The translations under genes and the position numbers were made by a program. The notes under the pieces were generated by a model. The model was not told the origin of the DNA. It made no database searches and worked only from the letters and a program-made list of their open reading frames with translations. Positions 1-10,370 of a stretch of 64,000 bases of DNA are shown one piece after another; within the stretch, counting starts at the first letter, position 1, and the number at the start of each line of letters is the position of its first letter. The stretch covers positions 56,562,947-56,626,946 of the forward strand of contig CM018043.1 in assembly GCA_008638375.1 (NCBI GenBank). The letters are read 5' to 3'. The DNA is from Nyssa sinensis. Taxonomy: Eukaryota > Streptophyta > Magnoliopsida > Cornales > Nyssaceae.

Positions 1-2
1 TG

Positions 3-236
3 GCCACGAAGGAGGCCACCAAAGCAAGCATGATGGGGCTTTTGACGTCCATGGGCAAAGAGTTGTCAGATGCCGGCTATCAATCATGTATTAAGCGAAT
101 TCAAATTTTATATCCAGATCTGGATATTTCGAAGTTGGATGAAGTGGAGGTAGCTGAGTCTCAACCAACCTCTCCCGAAGTTCCAGCCCAAGATGAAGTG
201 CTAGAGGGCGTAGTACCTTTGTCGGCTATGCCCTGA
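3..236 (+). CDS. Antisense ORF of the Tat element, C-terminal end
   Basis: An open frame runs from base 3 (left edge, no stop upstream) to a TGA at 234-236, opposite in direction to gag-pol and between pol and the missing 3' LTR. The visible 77 codons are hydrophilic, with a short helix-prone part (GYQSCIKRIQILYPDLDISK) and an acidic tail rich in Glu and Pro. Antisense ORFs at this place are known from Tat elements such as Grande and Retand; their function is unsettled. I do not recognise a domain in this tail. The internal ATG at 30 is unlikely to be the true start, since the frame stays open upstream to the window edge. Confidence 0.5.
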   Translation, partial: ATKEATKASMMGLLTSMGKELSDAGYQSCIKRIQILYPDLDISKLDEVEVAESQPTSPEVPAQDEVLEGVVPLSAMP

Positions 237-533
237 GAAAATTTTTTATTATTTTTTATTATTTTTTGTACTTGGTCATTTTATGAAATGAAAGTACCGA
301 AGTTCTCTGTTTTGATTTTCATTTTGTTTTAATTGAGCTCTGAACGCCTTTGATACTTAATACCAAAGTAGTTCGTATTTATAAGCAGATAACAATAAAT
401 TGGTTTTATTTGGACATAAATCAAAGAATATGGATCAAGATATAATAAATGTATTTCCATTTATCACAAGTACCTGAATCTAACCTGGTTTTTATCGGAA
501 GTGAACCAAGTCGGTAAGAGCCCCATGTTGTTA

Positions 534-900
534 TGAGATCAGATCGGTAGATCAATATCTTCACCTGTGGCCTTGCCCATAGCCCGTATGCTAAATAGAG
601 GCTTTGCTTGGAGCCATACCTACAGCACTTATGCTTGTAGGGGCCTTTTGTTCAGTTCTGAGGTCAGGTCGGTAGACCAGTATCCTCATTTGGAGCCATG
701 CCTACAACACTTATGCTTGTAGGGGCCTTGATGAATTTTGAGATCAGGTCTGTAGACCAGTCTCTTTTCTTGGAGCCATACCTACAACGCTTAAGCTAGT
801 AGGGGCCTTGATGAATTTTGAGATCAGGTCTGTAGACCAGTCTCTTTTCTTGGAGCCATACCTACAGCGCTTAGGCTAGTAGGGGCCTTTGTTGCAGAAC
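534..900. repeat. Tandem array of about 80-bp units in the retrotransposon 3' UTR
   Basis: The motif GAGCCATACCTACA recurs at 611, 693, 773 and 853 (spacings 82, 80, 80), each followed by a GTAGGGGCCTT block and a GATCAGGTCNGTAGACCAG block. A more diverged unit starts near 534. The last two full units are nearly identical and the outer ones have drifted, as expected for an array that grows by slippage or unequal exchange. Tandem arrays between pol and the 3' LTR are known in Tat/Ogre elements and can seed satellite DNA. Confidence 0.85.
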
Positions 901-956
901 AAGTTGGTGGATCTTCCGTGTCGAGAAGATATATCACCTGAAAGGTAGAAATAATT

Positions 957-3900
957 TTATTGATAATATTGTCTCAGGTGCTCGATGTTCCATGGTCTGG
1001 GAATCAGTTTTCCCTCCATATCTTCCAACCAGTAGGTTGTTGGCCTGTTAATCTTTACAATTCGGTAAGGTCCCTCCCAGTTTGGGGACAACTTTCCCAT
1101 TGTAGGTTCCTTGGTATTTGGGAAGATTCTTCGTAGAACCAGATCTCCTAAGTCAAAGTTTTTACCTTTGATCTTTTTATTAAAGCTTTTGGCCATCCTT
1201 CGTTGACATTCTTCCATTCGAATTGAAGCCTGTTCTCTTTTTCCTTCGAGTAAGTCGAGGTTCTCGATTAACTGAAGCAGATTTGTTTCCGGATTGAAGG
1301 CTTCTGTTCTCCATGTGGGCATACCGATTTCTACGGGAATGACCGCCTCGGAACCATATGTGAGTGAGAATGGTGTTTCCTGGGTAGCACTACTCCTCGT
1401 TGTTCGGTAAGCCCAGAGTACTCCAGGAAGTTCTTCTGTCCATTTTCCTTTTGCTCGTTCCAGCCTCTTTTTGATACCACTTAATATAGTCCGGTTAGTC
1501 ACCTCGGCCTGTCCGTTTGCCTGTGGATGTCCTGGCGAGGAAAAATGATGGCTGATATGGAGATCGTCACAGAATTTTCTAAATACTTTTCCTGAAAACT
1601 GGGTGCCATTGTCTGATATGATGGTTCGTGGTACTCCAAACCTGCAAACGATGTTTCTCCATGTGAAATTTTTTACATCCACCTCGGTAATGTGAGTCAG
1701 TGGTTCTGCTTCCGCCCATTTGGAGAAGTAATCAATAGCGATTAACAAATACTTCCTATTTTGAGGAGCTTTGGGTAAAGGTCCAACAATATCCATCCCC
1801 CATTGGGCAAAAGGCCAAGGACTGACAATGGGTACAAGCTCTTGTTGTGGTAGATGTTGATAGGAAGCAAAACGCTGACATTTGTCACATCTCTTGACAT
1901 ACTCCCTGGCTTGAATCAGCATACCGGGCCAGTAATAACCATGGGTCAACGCCCGATGGGAGATGGTCCTGCCACCATTATGATTGCCGCATATCCCTTC
2001 ATGGATCTCGGCTAGTACGTACCCCGATTCTTCTGGAGATAGGCACCTCAGTAAAGGTTGGGTATAGGACCTACGGTAGAGTTGCTCATTTAAAATCAGA
2101 TACTGAGCTGCTCTGATCCGTAGTTTACGTGCTTGATTCCTATCTTCCGGGAGTTTTCCTTCTTTTAGGTATCTGAAGATAGGAGCTCTCCAGTCGTGAC
2201 ATTGTTCTAAGATGTGAATTTTTTGAACTTTGTCAATACTGGGGTGATCTTGGGAGGAGATAATTAATTCTGAATCCCCTTTGGTACCGAGGTGAGAAGC
2301 CATATTTGCTAATGCATCTGCCCTTGTGTTCTGTTTTCTCTCTATTTTATGAATACGGAAAGTGGCAAATGATTTTTGTAGAAAACTTACCATTTCGGCA
2401 TATTTGATCATTCTGTCATCTTTCACAGCAAATTCACCCAGAACTTGGCCCACCACTAATTGAGAATCAGAGAAGGCCTCGAGGTTGTGAGCTTCATGTT
2501 CTCGGGCTAGTTGCATGCCAAGGATTAATGCCTCATATTCAGCCTCATTGTTTGAAGCCCTAAACCCCAAAGTAACTGCTTTCTCTATAGAAATACCATC
2601 GGGAGATCGGAGGATAAGACCAACTCCGGAACCTTTATCAGTGGAAGAGCCATCCACATATAAATGCCACGTGGCCATGGTTGGGTTAGCGTCTAACTTC
2701 TGCTTTAGTGCCGGGGTGAATTCTGCAATAAAATCTGCCAAAGCCTGTGCTTTAATGGCAGTCCGAGGTGTATAGGTGATATCGAATTCTCCCAGCTCTA
2801 TTGACCATTTCACGAGACGACCTGAAATTTCAGGTTTATGTAGTACGGCTTTTAAGGGGTATGAAGTTGGGACTATGATTGAATGAGACTGAAAATAAGG
2901 CCTGAGTTTTCTGGCCGATATGACGAGTGCGAAGGCTAGCTTTTCTATCTCGGGATACCTTTTTTCTGATCCAAGAAGTGCTTTACTCACGTAGAATATG
3001 GGTTTTTGAATCCCTTGGTCTTCTCGGAGTAATGCAGAGCTTACGGCATTTTCAGATACCGCGAGGTATAAAAGCAGCTTCTCTCCTTTTATTGGTGTAG
3101 ATAATAGTTCTGAAGATGCCATATATTTTTTTAGCTCCACAAAAGCTTTGTCGCATTCAGAGGTCCATTCCAAGGTCTTATTTCCCCGTAGAGCTTTGAA
3201 GAAGGGAAGACAGCGGTCAGTAGACCTTGATATGAAGCGATTCAGGGCCGCAATCCGGCCATTCAAAGTCTGTATCTCTTTCCTAGACCTCGGAGGCTTG
3301 AGTTCTGCCAAAGCTTTAATTTGGGATGGATCGGCTTCAATGCCTCGTTGTGAGACAAGAAAACCCAGAAACTTCCCACGGCTCACCCCAAAGATACATT
3401 TAGATGGATTCAACTTCATCTTATGTTTGTTCAGGATGTCGAAGGTCTTTCTTAAATGTTCAACGTGATCCTTCTTCTGCTGACTCTTCACCAGCATGTC
3501 ATCGATATACACCTCCATCGTATCACCGATCAGAGATGCAAACATTTTGTTGACCAAACGTTGATAGGTGGCTCCAGCGTTTTTAAGACCGAAAGACATT
3601 ACTTTGTAGCAATACAAGCCTCGTTCAGAGATGAAAGAGGTCTTTTCTTGATCGGGAGGATACATCTGAATCTGGTTGTATCCTGAGTATGCATCCATGA
3701 AGCTCATCAACTCGTAACCAGCAGTTGCGTCAACGAGTTGATCAATTCTGGGAATGGGGAAACTATCCTTCGGGCAAGCTTTGTTAAGGTCGGTATAATC
3801 AACGCATACTCGCCATTTCCCATTTTTCTTTTTAACCAGGACTGTGTTAGCAAGCCATTCTGGGTAAAATACCTCCTTGATTAGTTGTGCATCTAGTAAC

Positions 3901-4274
3901 CGCTGGACTTCATCATTAATGATCTTATGTCTCTCGGGAGCAAAGGTTCGTCTCTTTTGCCGTACAGGGTGGTACTCAGGATTTGTCGTTAGTTTATGGC
4001 AAATACATGAGGGGTCGATACCTTCCATGTCCTTAGTTTCCCATGCAAAGGTTGATAACTGAGTTTTCAGAAACTCAATTATCACTTCTTGATCTGGTGG
4101 AGATAAGTCAGCGCCCACCTGTAAATAACGTCCTTCTTCCTCATGTCCTACCGAGATCTTCAGTGGATCTTGGACCGGGGCAGCCATACTCTCTATACCA
4201 CGCGGGCTTAAAGGCGCATCAATCTCGGTAGGACAATACGCATCTTCACCTCGGTCGGACAGGTCGAGAATCAT
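957..4274 (-). CDS. pol: Pol polyprotein (RT, RNase H, second RNase H, integrase), Tat lineage
   Basis: 1105 codons from the first Met; the frame is open from just after the UAG at 4301-4299, so translation probably enters by stop readthrough rather than at this Met. RT: FMDAYSG near residue 192 and YIDD at 256-259. RT-linked RNase H about 390-515. A second RNase H about 537-660 has VDGSS (Asp541), NEAEYEAL and SDSQLVV. Integrase: zinc finger His758/His765/Cys796/Cys799 and a D-D-35-E core at Asp828, Asp888 and Glu924. The tail has a GPY-like stretch (NWEGPYRIVKI). All catalytic residues I can identify are present and there is no internal stop, so the protein could be active. It makes cDNA from element RNA and inserts it into the genome. 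Confidence 0.92.
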   Translation of the reverse strand: MILDLSDRGEDAYCPTEIDAPLSPRGIESMAAPVQDPLKISVGHEEEGRYLQVGADLSPPDQEVIIEFLKTQLSTFAWETKDMEGIDPSCICHKLTTNPEYHPVRQKRRTFAPERHKIINDEVQRLLDAQLIKEVFYPEWLANTVLVKKKNGKWRVCVDYTDLNKACPKDSFPIPRIDQLVDATAGYELMSFMDAYSGYNQIQMYPPDQEKTSFISERGLYCYKVMSFGLKNAGATYQRLVNKMFASLIGDTMEVYIDDMLVKSQQKKDHVEHLRKTFDILNKHKMKLNPSKCIFGVSRGKFLGFLVSQRGIEADPSQIKALAELKPPRSRKEIQTLNGRIAALNRFISRSTDRCLPFFKALRGNKTLEWTSECDKAFVELKKYMASSELLSTPIKGEKLLLYLAVSENAVSSALLREDQGIQKPIFYVSKALLGSEKRYPEIEKLAFALVISARKLRPYFQSHSIIVPTSYPLKAVLHKPEISGRLVKWSIELGEFDITYTPRTAIKAQALADFIAEFTPALKQKLDANPTMATWHLYVDGSSTDKGSGVGLILRSPDGISIEKAVTLGFRASNNEAEYEALILGMQLAREHEAHNLEAFSDSQLVVGQVLGEFAVKDDRMIKYAEMVSFLQKSFATFRIHKIERKQNTRADALANMASHLGTKGDSELIISSQDHPSIDKVQKIHILEQCHDWRAPIFRYLKEGKLPEDRNQARKLRIRAAQYLILNEQLYRRSYTQPLLRCLSPEESGYVLAEIHEGICGNHNGGRTISHRALTHGYYWPGMLIQAREYVKRCDKCQRFASYQHLPQQELVPIVSPWPFAQWGMDIVGPLPKAPQNRKYLLIAIDYFSKWAEAEPLTHITEVDVKNFTWRNIVCRFGVPRTIISDNGTQFSGKVFRKFCDDLHISHHFSSPGHPQANGQAEVTNRTILSGIKKRLERAKGKWTEELPGVLWAYRTTRSSATQETPFSLTYGSEAVIPVEIGMPTWRTEAFNPETNLLQLIENLDLLEGKREQASIRMEECQRRMAKSFNKKIKGKNFDLGDLVLRRIFPNTKEPTMGKLSPNWEGPYRIVKINRPTTYWLEDMEGKLIPRPWNIEHLRQYYQ

Positions 4275-4289
4275 TTGCCTCCGAGATGT

Positions 4290-4304
4290 CTGTAATTGCT
4301 ATTG
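4290..4304 (-). promoter_or_regulatory. Leaky stop codon (readthrough site) between gag-pro and pol
   Basis: On the minus strand the codons are CAA (4304-4302), TAG (4301-4299), CAA, TTA, CAG. Gag-pro (ending 4299) and pol (first Met at 4274) share one frame, with no other stop between them. UAG followed by CAR-YYA, especially CAA UUA, is the classic plant readthrough context known from tobacco mosaic virus replicase expression. Inference: ribosomes occasionally decode the UAG and make a Gag-Pro-Pol fusion, giving the Gag excess that LTR elements need. A chance stop mutation is possible but would not be expected to land in this context. Confidence 0.75.
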
Positions 4305-6659
4305 CTGTTTGTCACCTCTGAGTGCAACAACATGGCATTCCCGAGATGATGATTGGGAACCCCGAATAGTGCAGATTTGATCGTTCTGTACATATTTGAG
4401 ACACTGGTGAAGGGTAGACGTGACAGCTCCTATTTGATGTAACCATGGTCTTCCCATGATCACGTTGTAAGGAGATCGGCAGTCCACAATCACATATTCA
4501 GATAAGACCGTTTTTTGTTCGTCGCCAACCCCAATAGTTGTTGGGAAGTCAATACCGCCCATAGGAGAACTTAAATGTCCATCGAAACCAGCCATTACTG
4601 CCGAGGTGTCTTTGAGGTCAGACACGTTCAACTTCATCTTTTGGAAAGGCTCAAAAAATAAGATATTAGTGGAACTGCCGGTGTCCACTAATACTCTAGA
4701 GATGTCGAAGTTGGCGACACGAAGTGTAATGACCAACGCATCGGTATGCGGGTGATGTATGCCAACTAGATCCAGTTCGGAGAATTGGATTTGTGGTGAG
4801 GGTTTCAGTTTTTTCTCCAGAGTCATGATTTGAACCGGAATTGGTGCCATTTTTGCTTCTCGCGCATAACGCTTCCTCGCCCGATTTGAAGTGCCAGAGA
4901 GAGAATTAGTGGCATGGAGAACGAGGATGACATGAGCATTGGCTTGTGATGGCTGATTCGTCCCAAGAGTAGACCCCTGATCTTGTCTTGGTAGCTGAGA
5001 CTTAGGCTCCTGCCGAGGTTGTTGGGGTTTCTGAGTCTGATTATTTGGTCCAGATTCCCGTTGAACGAATTCTTTCAATCGTCCCCTTCGAATTAGCTGC
5101 TCAATCTCCTGTTGAAGATGTCGGCATGTTTCCGTAGTATGTCCGTGATCTCGGTGAAATTCACAATACTTACTACGATCTCGGTGGTCCGGATCAGCAT
5201 ATAATGGATCTGGACGCTTGAAATTTTCCTGTGTCTTGACCTGATTATAAATCTCAGATATAGAAGCAGTCAAGGGTGGCAATGGCACACTCAGAGGTGC
5301 GTATGATCTGAAACGTCCCGAGGTTGTCTGATTTTGACCTCGGGATGTTTTCGTCTCAGGACTTCTCTGCCGCTTGCTGGTATTGCCAGCATTCTGCGTT
5401 TGTGATTTTCCCTCATGTTGTACTTGTTCTTTAGCAAGACGAAGGGATGTTCTGGTGTCTTCCAAGTTTATGTGTTTTCTTGCCCTCTCCATTAATGACG
5501 CCATATCGGCAGGAGGATTTTTCGTCAGGGAATCATGAAAACGTCCTGGCCAGAGTCCAGCATGTAAGGCGGCCACCAAGAAGGCCGCGCCACAATCAGT
5601 GATCTCGGTCAGTTCGGCATTAAAGCGAGCGATATAATCCCTGAGGGATTCTCCCTTTCGTTGTTTTATGGACAAGAGAAATTCTGGTCCCTTTCTGAGC
5701 CGCCTGCTGGTTAGAAAGCGATCAAGGAAACGCCTGCTGAGTTCGTAAAAGCTGGGGACTGAATTTGGAGGGAGATTATGGAACCATCGAAGGGCTGCCC
5801 CTTTGAGACTCGTCACAAAGGTGCGACATAGAAATGCGTCCGTGGCGCCGTGAAGGGCCATGGTATGCTGGTAATTTGAAAGATGATCGCCAGGATCATC
5901 CAATCCTTCATACGGGGTGAATTTTGGGACAATGAACTTACGAGGACGCTCCTCGGCCAATATAGCTGGGGTAAACGGAGTCGTAAATCTTCCGAGAAGC
6001 TTTGCTATTTCGTCCTGTTGAGGAGGTGGAAGTCCTTCTCGAGCAGGAACTGCTTGTCCAATGGAATCTGCCACTTCTTCTGATCGTAGCGGTACTCTGG
6101 ATGGGGCAGAGTGCTGAAATCCTGGTATGCCACCCTCAAGCCCAGTAGGTTGAGGATTGTTCGGGCTGGGGATTGCATGCTCGGGCTGTCTTTGATTGGA
6201 CGCCGGTGCCGGTTGAAATGGTTGTCCGGATTGCACCAAGTTAGCGCCAGAATTCGCAGGGCTAACGACATGGCCCCTGCTATAATTAACGTTATTAGGT
6301 TGCATGTTGGGTACACCCTCTGGAACGTCATATCGAACTGGAGTTACACCCTGGGGAGAGAAGGGACGAGCACTAGGGCCACCCTCCTCATATTGCCTCC
6401 GTTGCGGAGGATACACTAATGGATATCCGCTTTCAGGCACTCCAGAGTGAGGGAGAACCGATGGATTTTGTGTCAAAGAAGCCAAGACTTGAGATATGGC
6501 AAAGAGCTGAGCCTGCGTTTGATCAGCTTGTTTCTGCATCTGAGCTCGAATTTGATCCAGCTGTTGCTGCACAGGATCAGAAGTTGCAACTTCTTCATCC
6601 TGAGCGAGCGGTTGAGCGGATAGTGGTGCAGAGCGACGGTTGGAAGCCATGACTACCAA
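4299..6659 (-). CDS. gag-pro: Gag-protease polyprotein of the Tat element
   Basis: 786 codons. The N-terminal third is rich in Gln, Pro and Ser. The middle holds a plant retrotransposon Gag core (around FIVPKFTPYEGLDDPGDHL through LRWFHNLPPNSV and SRRFLDRFL). A Cys/His motif (YCEFHRDHGHTTETC) is the nucleocapsid-like zinc finger of this lineage. Near the C-terminus an aspartic protease carries the active-site signature VLVDTGSSTNILFF. The frame ends in a UAG and continues into pol. Role: particle assembly and polyprotein cleavage. The ATG at 6659 lies 44 bases inside the PBS, a normal leader length. There is no break in the frame. Confidence 0.92.
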   Translation of the reverse strand: MVVMASNRRSAPLSAQPLAQDEEVATSDPVQQQLDQIRAQMQKQADQTQAQLFAISQVLASLTQNPSVLPHSGVPESGYPLVYPPQRRQYEEGGPSARPFSPQGVTPVRYDVPEGVPNMQPNNVNYSRGHVVSPANSGANLVQSGQPFQPAPASNQRQPEHAIPSPNNPQPTGLEGGIPGFQHSAPSRVPLRSEEVADSIGQAVPAREGLPPPQQDEIAKLLGRFTTPFTPAILAEERPRKFIVPKFTPYEGLDDPGDHLSNYQHTMALHGATDAFLCRTFVTSLKGAALRWFHNLPPNSVPSFYELSRRFLDRFLTSRRLRKGPEFLLSIKQRKGESLRDYIARFNAELTEITDCGAAFLVAALHAGLWPGRFHDSLTKNPPADMASLMERARKHINLEDTRTSLRLAKEQVQHEGKSQTQNAGNTSKRQRSPETKTSRGQNQTTSGRFRSYAPLSVPLPPLTASISEIYNQVKTQENFKRPDPLYADPDHRDRSKYCEFHRDHGHTTETCRHLQQEIEQLIRRGRLKEFVQRESGPNNQTQKPQQPRQEPKSQLPRQDQGSTLGTNQPSQANAHVILVLHATNSLSGTSNRARKRYAREAKMAPIPVQIMTLEKKLKPSPQIQFSELDLVGIHHPHTDALVITLRVANFDISRVLVDTGSSTNILFFEPFQKMKLNVSDLKDTSAVMAGFDGHLSSPMGGIDFPTTIGVGDEQKTVLSEYVIVDCRSPYNVIMGRPWLHQIGAVTSTLHQCLKYVQNDQICTIRGSQSSSRECHVVALRGDKQQ

Positions 6660-6702
6660 ACACTTTAAACGAAGAAGAGAAGATAAAGAAGAACGTTAAA
6701 CG

Positions 6703-6720
6703 TTCCCACAGACGGCGCCA
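6703..6720 (-). other. Primer binding site of the Tat element
   Basis: The minus strand reads TGGCGCCGTCTGTGGGAA directly inside the LTR. The first ten bases (TGGCGCCGT plus C) nearly match the complement of the tRNA-Asp 3' end, a primer common in plant gypsy elements; the match beyond them is weaker. Three bases separate it from the LTR end. Confidence 0.75.
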
Positions 6721-6723
6721 AGC

Positions 6724-7273
6724 TGATGCAGCTAATTTGGGCTCGTCATGGAATAATCCGTCACTGTGAACCTGAAAAGAGATGATTAATAAAAAGCCAC
6801 CGGGAAAGGTTCCGGTGGTAACCTCTCCGATGGTTAAATTAGTATTCTTTCTTTGTGATCAAAAGTTTTTGCTTTGTAATCACTCAATATTTCAAATGCG
6901 GGGGAATCCTCTTCTTCATACCTTCTTCATGGAAGTTATAGCATGGAGAGGCGGTGGGTTTTCCTGACAAGCGGTGGATGTCCTGTCCACTCTAGCATTT
7001 AAAGTTGTATGACTCCCTTTACACGTGTACCTGTAGAATTGATTGTCAAACCTGTACCTATTTTTGGTAGGGTTAGGGCTCACCGCCTGTCAGGCTGTAT
7101 CACTGTAATGATGAGACTTTTGTCATTCTTTTTCGTCTTTTATTTAGCCCCTCGTTCCGAGATCGGTATACCGATGTACACCTCGGTACACTCTTTTCAA
7201 TCTAAGTTCTTAATCAAATTATCTTTACTGCACATGTTCAAGTTTCATTAATCAGACGTTTGGTGACGTATCA
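6724..7273 (-). repeat. 5' LTR of the Tat element
   Basis: About 550 bp. The inner end is fixed by the PBS: the plus strand starts TGATGC at 6724. The outer end is placed at ...GTATCA (7273), which gives short inverted ends (TGAT...ATCA) and abuts an (AT)n run. A TATA-like CTAAATAAAAG on the minus strand lies near 7130-7150. The outer boundary is inferred, because the partner LTR is outside the window. Confidence 0.6.
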
Positions 7274-7683
7274 TATATATATATATATATAATATTGTGT
7301 TTGTTTAAAGGATTGTGTATAGACAGAAAGCAGGCAAAAGAATATTCTAACAAAAGTACTTCTACAAGTTTGATTGTGTGAATGTGTTACCTGTTACCAT
7401 AAATCCCATCTCATGGAGCTTGGCATTTATTATAAATGTCAATTTTAATTGTTCTTATTCAAGATTTTTAAATTCAATTACTGATTAATTATCAAAACAT
7501 CAATACTTCCAATAAGAATATCTGAAAATCGAATGAGTTAATAGTTCATTTCTTATCATTAATAATTAAAATATTATTTTATTATTAATTTAAAAAAAAA
7601 AAGTAAGAGCAAGCCAAAAAAAAAAAAAAAGGAAAAAAATAACGTTTGCAAAAATAAGCATCACTTAAAGTAGTAAATCTGTC

Positions 7684-7719
<36 letters not shown>

Positions 7720-7908
7720 GTAGTCATCTAATGAAAACTATTTCTACCATTGGAGGACAGGTCTTTTTTTTCCAACTTCCATTTTCAAACATTATTATTC
7801 AATGTAAACGTTTGATTTATGCAACCAGAATCAACTGACATAGCCATCATTGAATTTAGACCTTTGAGGATGGATCCAAAGACCAGGTCATTCCTCAAGT
7901 TTGATTTA
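7274..7908. other. AT-rich spacer with microsatellites
   Basis: No gene seen. Contains (AT)n runs at about 7272-7291 and 7684-7711 and poly-A tracts near 7591 and 7617. Confidence 0.6.
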
Positions 7909-7983
7909 TGATGGCTTTCCATCTGCAATAACCACAGTTATTTTCTGCCCACTGTACGATTGACATCATGTTCTTGCCCCCAA

Positions 7984-8035
<52 letters not shown>

Positions 8036-10329
8036 GATAAAATACAATTAGATAAATACTAATAAATTAAAAATATATTACACGTAAATCTTGATACAAT
8101 AGTAAAATTATTTTATTCACATATTTGAGTTTTGAAAATAAAATTTTTACTTGTGAAAATAAAATTATATACATCTAATTCTCTTCAAAATGATGAAAAA
8201 TTCATGTTGAGCCAAGTTTTTATGTTTAACAGCATAATAATTTTTAATTTTATCTTACATCGATTTCTGTACTATTTATTTTGTATATTTATATATGAAA
8301 ACTTATTCTTTAAATTAAATTAAATTTCATAAAGTCCTTGTTGATGCATGAATTGAACCAAGCTCAAATGAGCTTTAACCCATAAAAACGCAACACTCAC
8401 CAAATGAGTTGTAACCCATAGAAATACAACGTGCACCACGTGCAATAATTTGTGCATGCCTTTGCCTTCGCACGCCTTTGTTCTTAATGCAGATTCATCA
8501 AAGACAAATCAATTTTTTATTGATTTATTTTTGAATTGTCTGATCAACGGTTCATATTAAAAAATGATCAGATGAGTGCATGAAATAAGTATTTCATGAA
8601 TAGGTGTGCCCAATAGATATTTCAGAAATATTGTGTCTTTTTCAAAAGATACATTGAATTGAATGGTTGTAACTTCTTTTTTTTTTTAAAGACATGTCTT
8701 TTGAAAATGTTAGGTCTTTTCATGAATAGGTTGTGTTTTTTTTATAAAAACATACCCCTATATATATAAATACTATAATACGAATTGGAAAAAAAATAAT
8801 TAAACTCTCTTTCTCATAATAGAAATTATAATCAAAAGATTTCACAAGAAGTCCTTCAACTTTGCTGTTTGTAGTTCTTCGAATCGAAAGTTTTGTTATA
8901 TCCTAGGGACGACTTTGTCAGTAATCTATCAGTAGATTCTACTAAGTGGGAACAAATTGCGTTCTAAAAAAAGTGTTTTTAGATACATCTAAAAGTTTAC
9001 AGATTTATTCATACTGTCCCAACAACTCCTATAGTAAATTTTTTGATATTACACATATATATAAATATTTGAAGAAACCAATAATAATCTCTAAATTGAG
9101 AGAATGTCATTACTTTGAGGAAAGACCATATACCCTATAATTGGGTGCCTAGCTGCAATTCTGAAAATAGATTTTTTTTCTATAAGTTTGAATTTGAATT
9201 GATCTTCTCTTACTTACCCAAAAAATAAAAAAAGAGAGAAAGAATTTGAATAGATCTTCAAAGTACAACTCTTCAAAGGCTTTATCTATTTTGAGTAATA
9301 TTAAGGGCAGTTCCCTCAATTGTGATTGTCCATGTGATTAATCTGAAGATGTATCCAAACAATGAAAGTTTCTAGATTTCAATACTTAAGAAATTGGTGA
9401 AGCGATGATGGGAAAAAAAAATCATAAAAAATTGAGATATATTGCAAAATACCTCTATGCGAATAAATTTTTTTAAAATATTATAATATATTGCAAAATA
9501 TTAGGATAAATATCACAAATAAATATATAATAATGTTTTTTTATTTTAAATTTACTAAATATTATAAAATATCGCAAATTTCCAAAAGATTAGACAAGTT
9601 GGCAAATTTTTGTATTTGATCATGACAGATACTTTTTGTTAAAAGAGGGGGTTGTTTTCCAACCTTAAAGAGCACAACAGCCGCCATTAAAAGAAAAAAC
9701 AGAGCACAACAACCACATCATTTCATGGTTTTTTTTTTTTTATATATATATATATATATCATAATTCAGGAAGCACAAAGTAGAATTTAAAATAGAGTGA
9801 AAACAGTTGTCCATATGGTCTTATTAAAAAAGATCAAGACAGAATAATTCACATTTTTAAATTAATAATTATTTAAATATTTATTTATTAAATAAGAAAT
9901 TATAACATCAATTTCATTATTAAAGATTAGTAATTAACTTTAAAATTTTATAAAAGTTTTGTACTATTGTATTAGAAATACTAATATTGATTTCATTGAA
10001 TTACATTGATAATGTAATAGATTATATAAAAACAAAATTAAGGTAAATAACTTGTTTTTATTTTATATAAAAATAAATTTAAGATTTTAATCAATATTCA
10101 TTTGAAAATAACAAATTGAAAAAAGTTGGTCAAAAATGTATATTAAAAAAAAAACATGAAAGGGATAATTTTTGTCATTTTGAAAAAATTAATTAGAGAA
10201 AATATTTATAATTTGTTAGGTAAAATAAAGAAGGTCTGTATAATTTTAAAAATCTCAATAAAAATTAATGTAATTATAAAAAATTTTGTGAGGGGTTAAT
10301 GTAATTTACCTTAGAATCAAAGTGATATA

Positions 10330-10370
<41 letters not shown>

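Larger units (their letters stand above)
1..7273 (-). mobile_element. Ty3/gypsy Tat-lineage LTR retrotransposon, 3' end outside window
   Basis: Read on the minus strand the order is 5' LTR (7273-6724), PBS (6720-6703), gag-protease, in-frame UAG, RT-RNaseH-second RNaseH-integrase, about 80-bp tandem repeats, then an ORF on the opposite strand that runs off the left edge. The second, archaeal-type RNase H between the RT-linked RNase H and integrase, together with an antisense ORF between pol and the 3' LTR, are known marks of the Tat lineage (Retand/Grande/Ogre relatives). The 3' LTR lies left of base 1, so LTR identity and target duplication cannot be tested. Both main frames are open over their full length, which suggests a fairly recent insertion. 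Confidence 0.9.

Noticed and set aside
6005..6419. Frames of about 100 codons within gag on both strands
   Set aside because: They overlap the long gag-protease frame and carry no recognised domain.
8132..9140. Small frames conserved between the two duplicated copies (8132/11014 and 8946/15061)
   Set aside because: Conservation is explained by recent duplication; the peptides are Phe/Ile/Tyr-rich, typical of AT-rich noncoding DNA. Nucleotide change is not concentrated at third positions.
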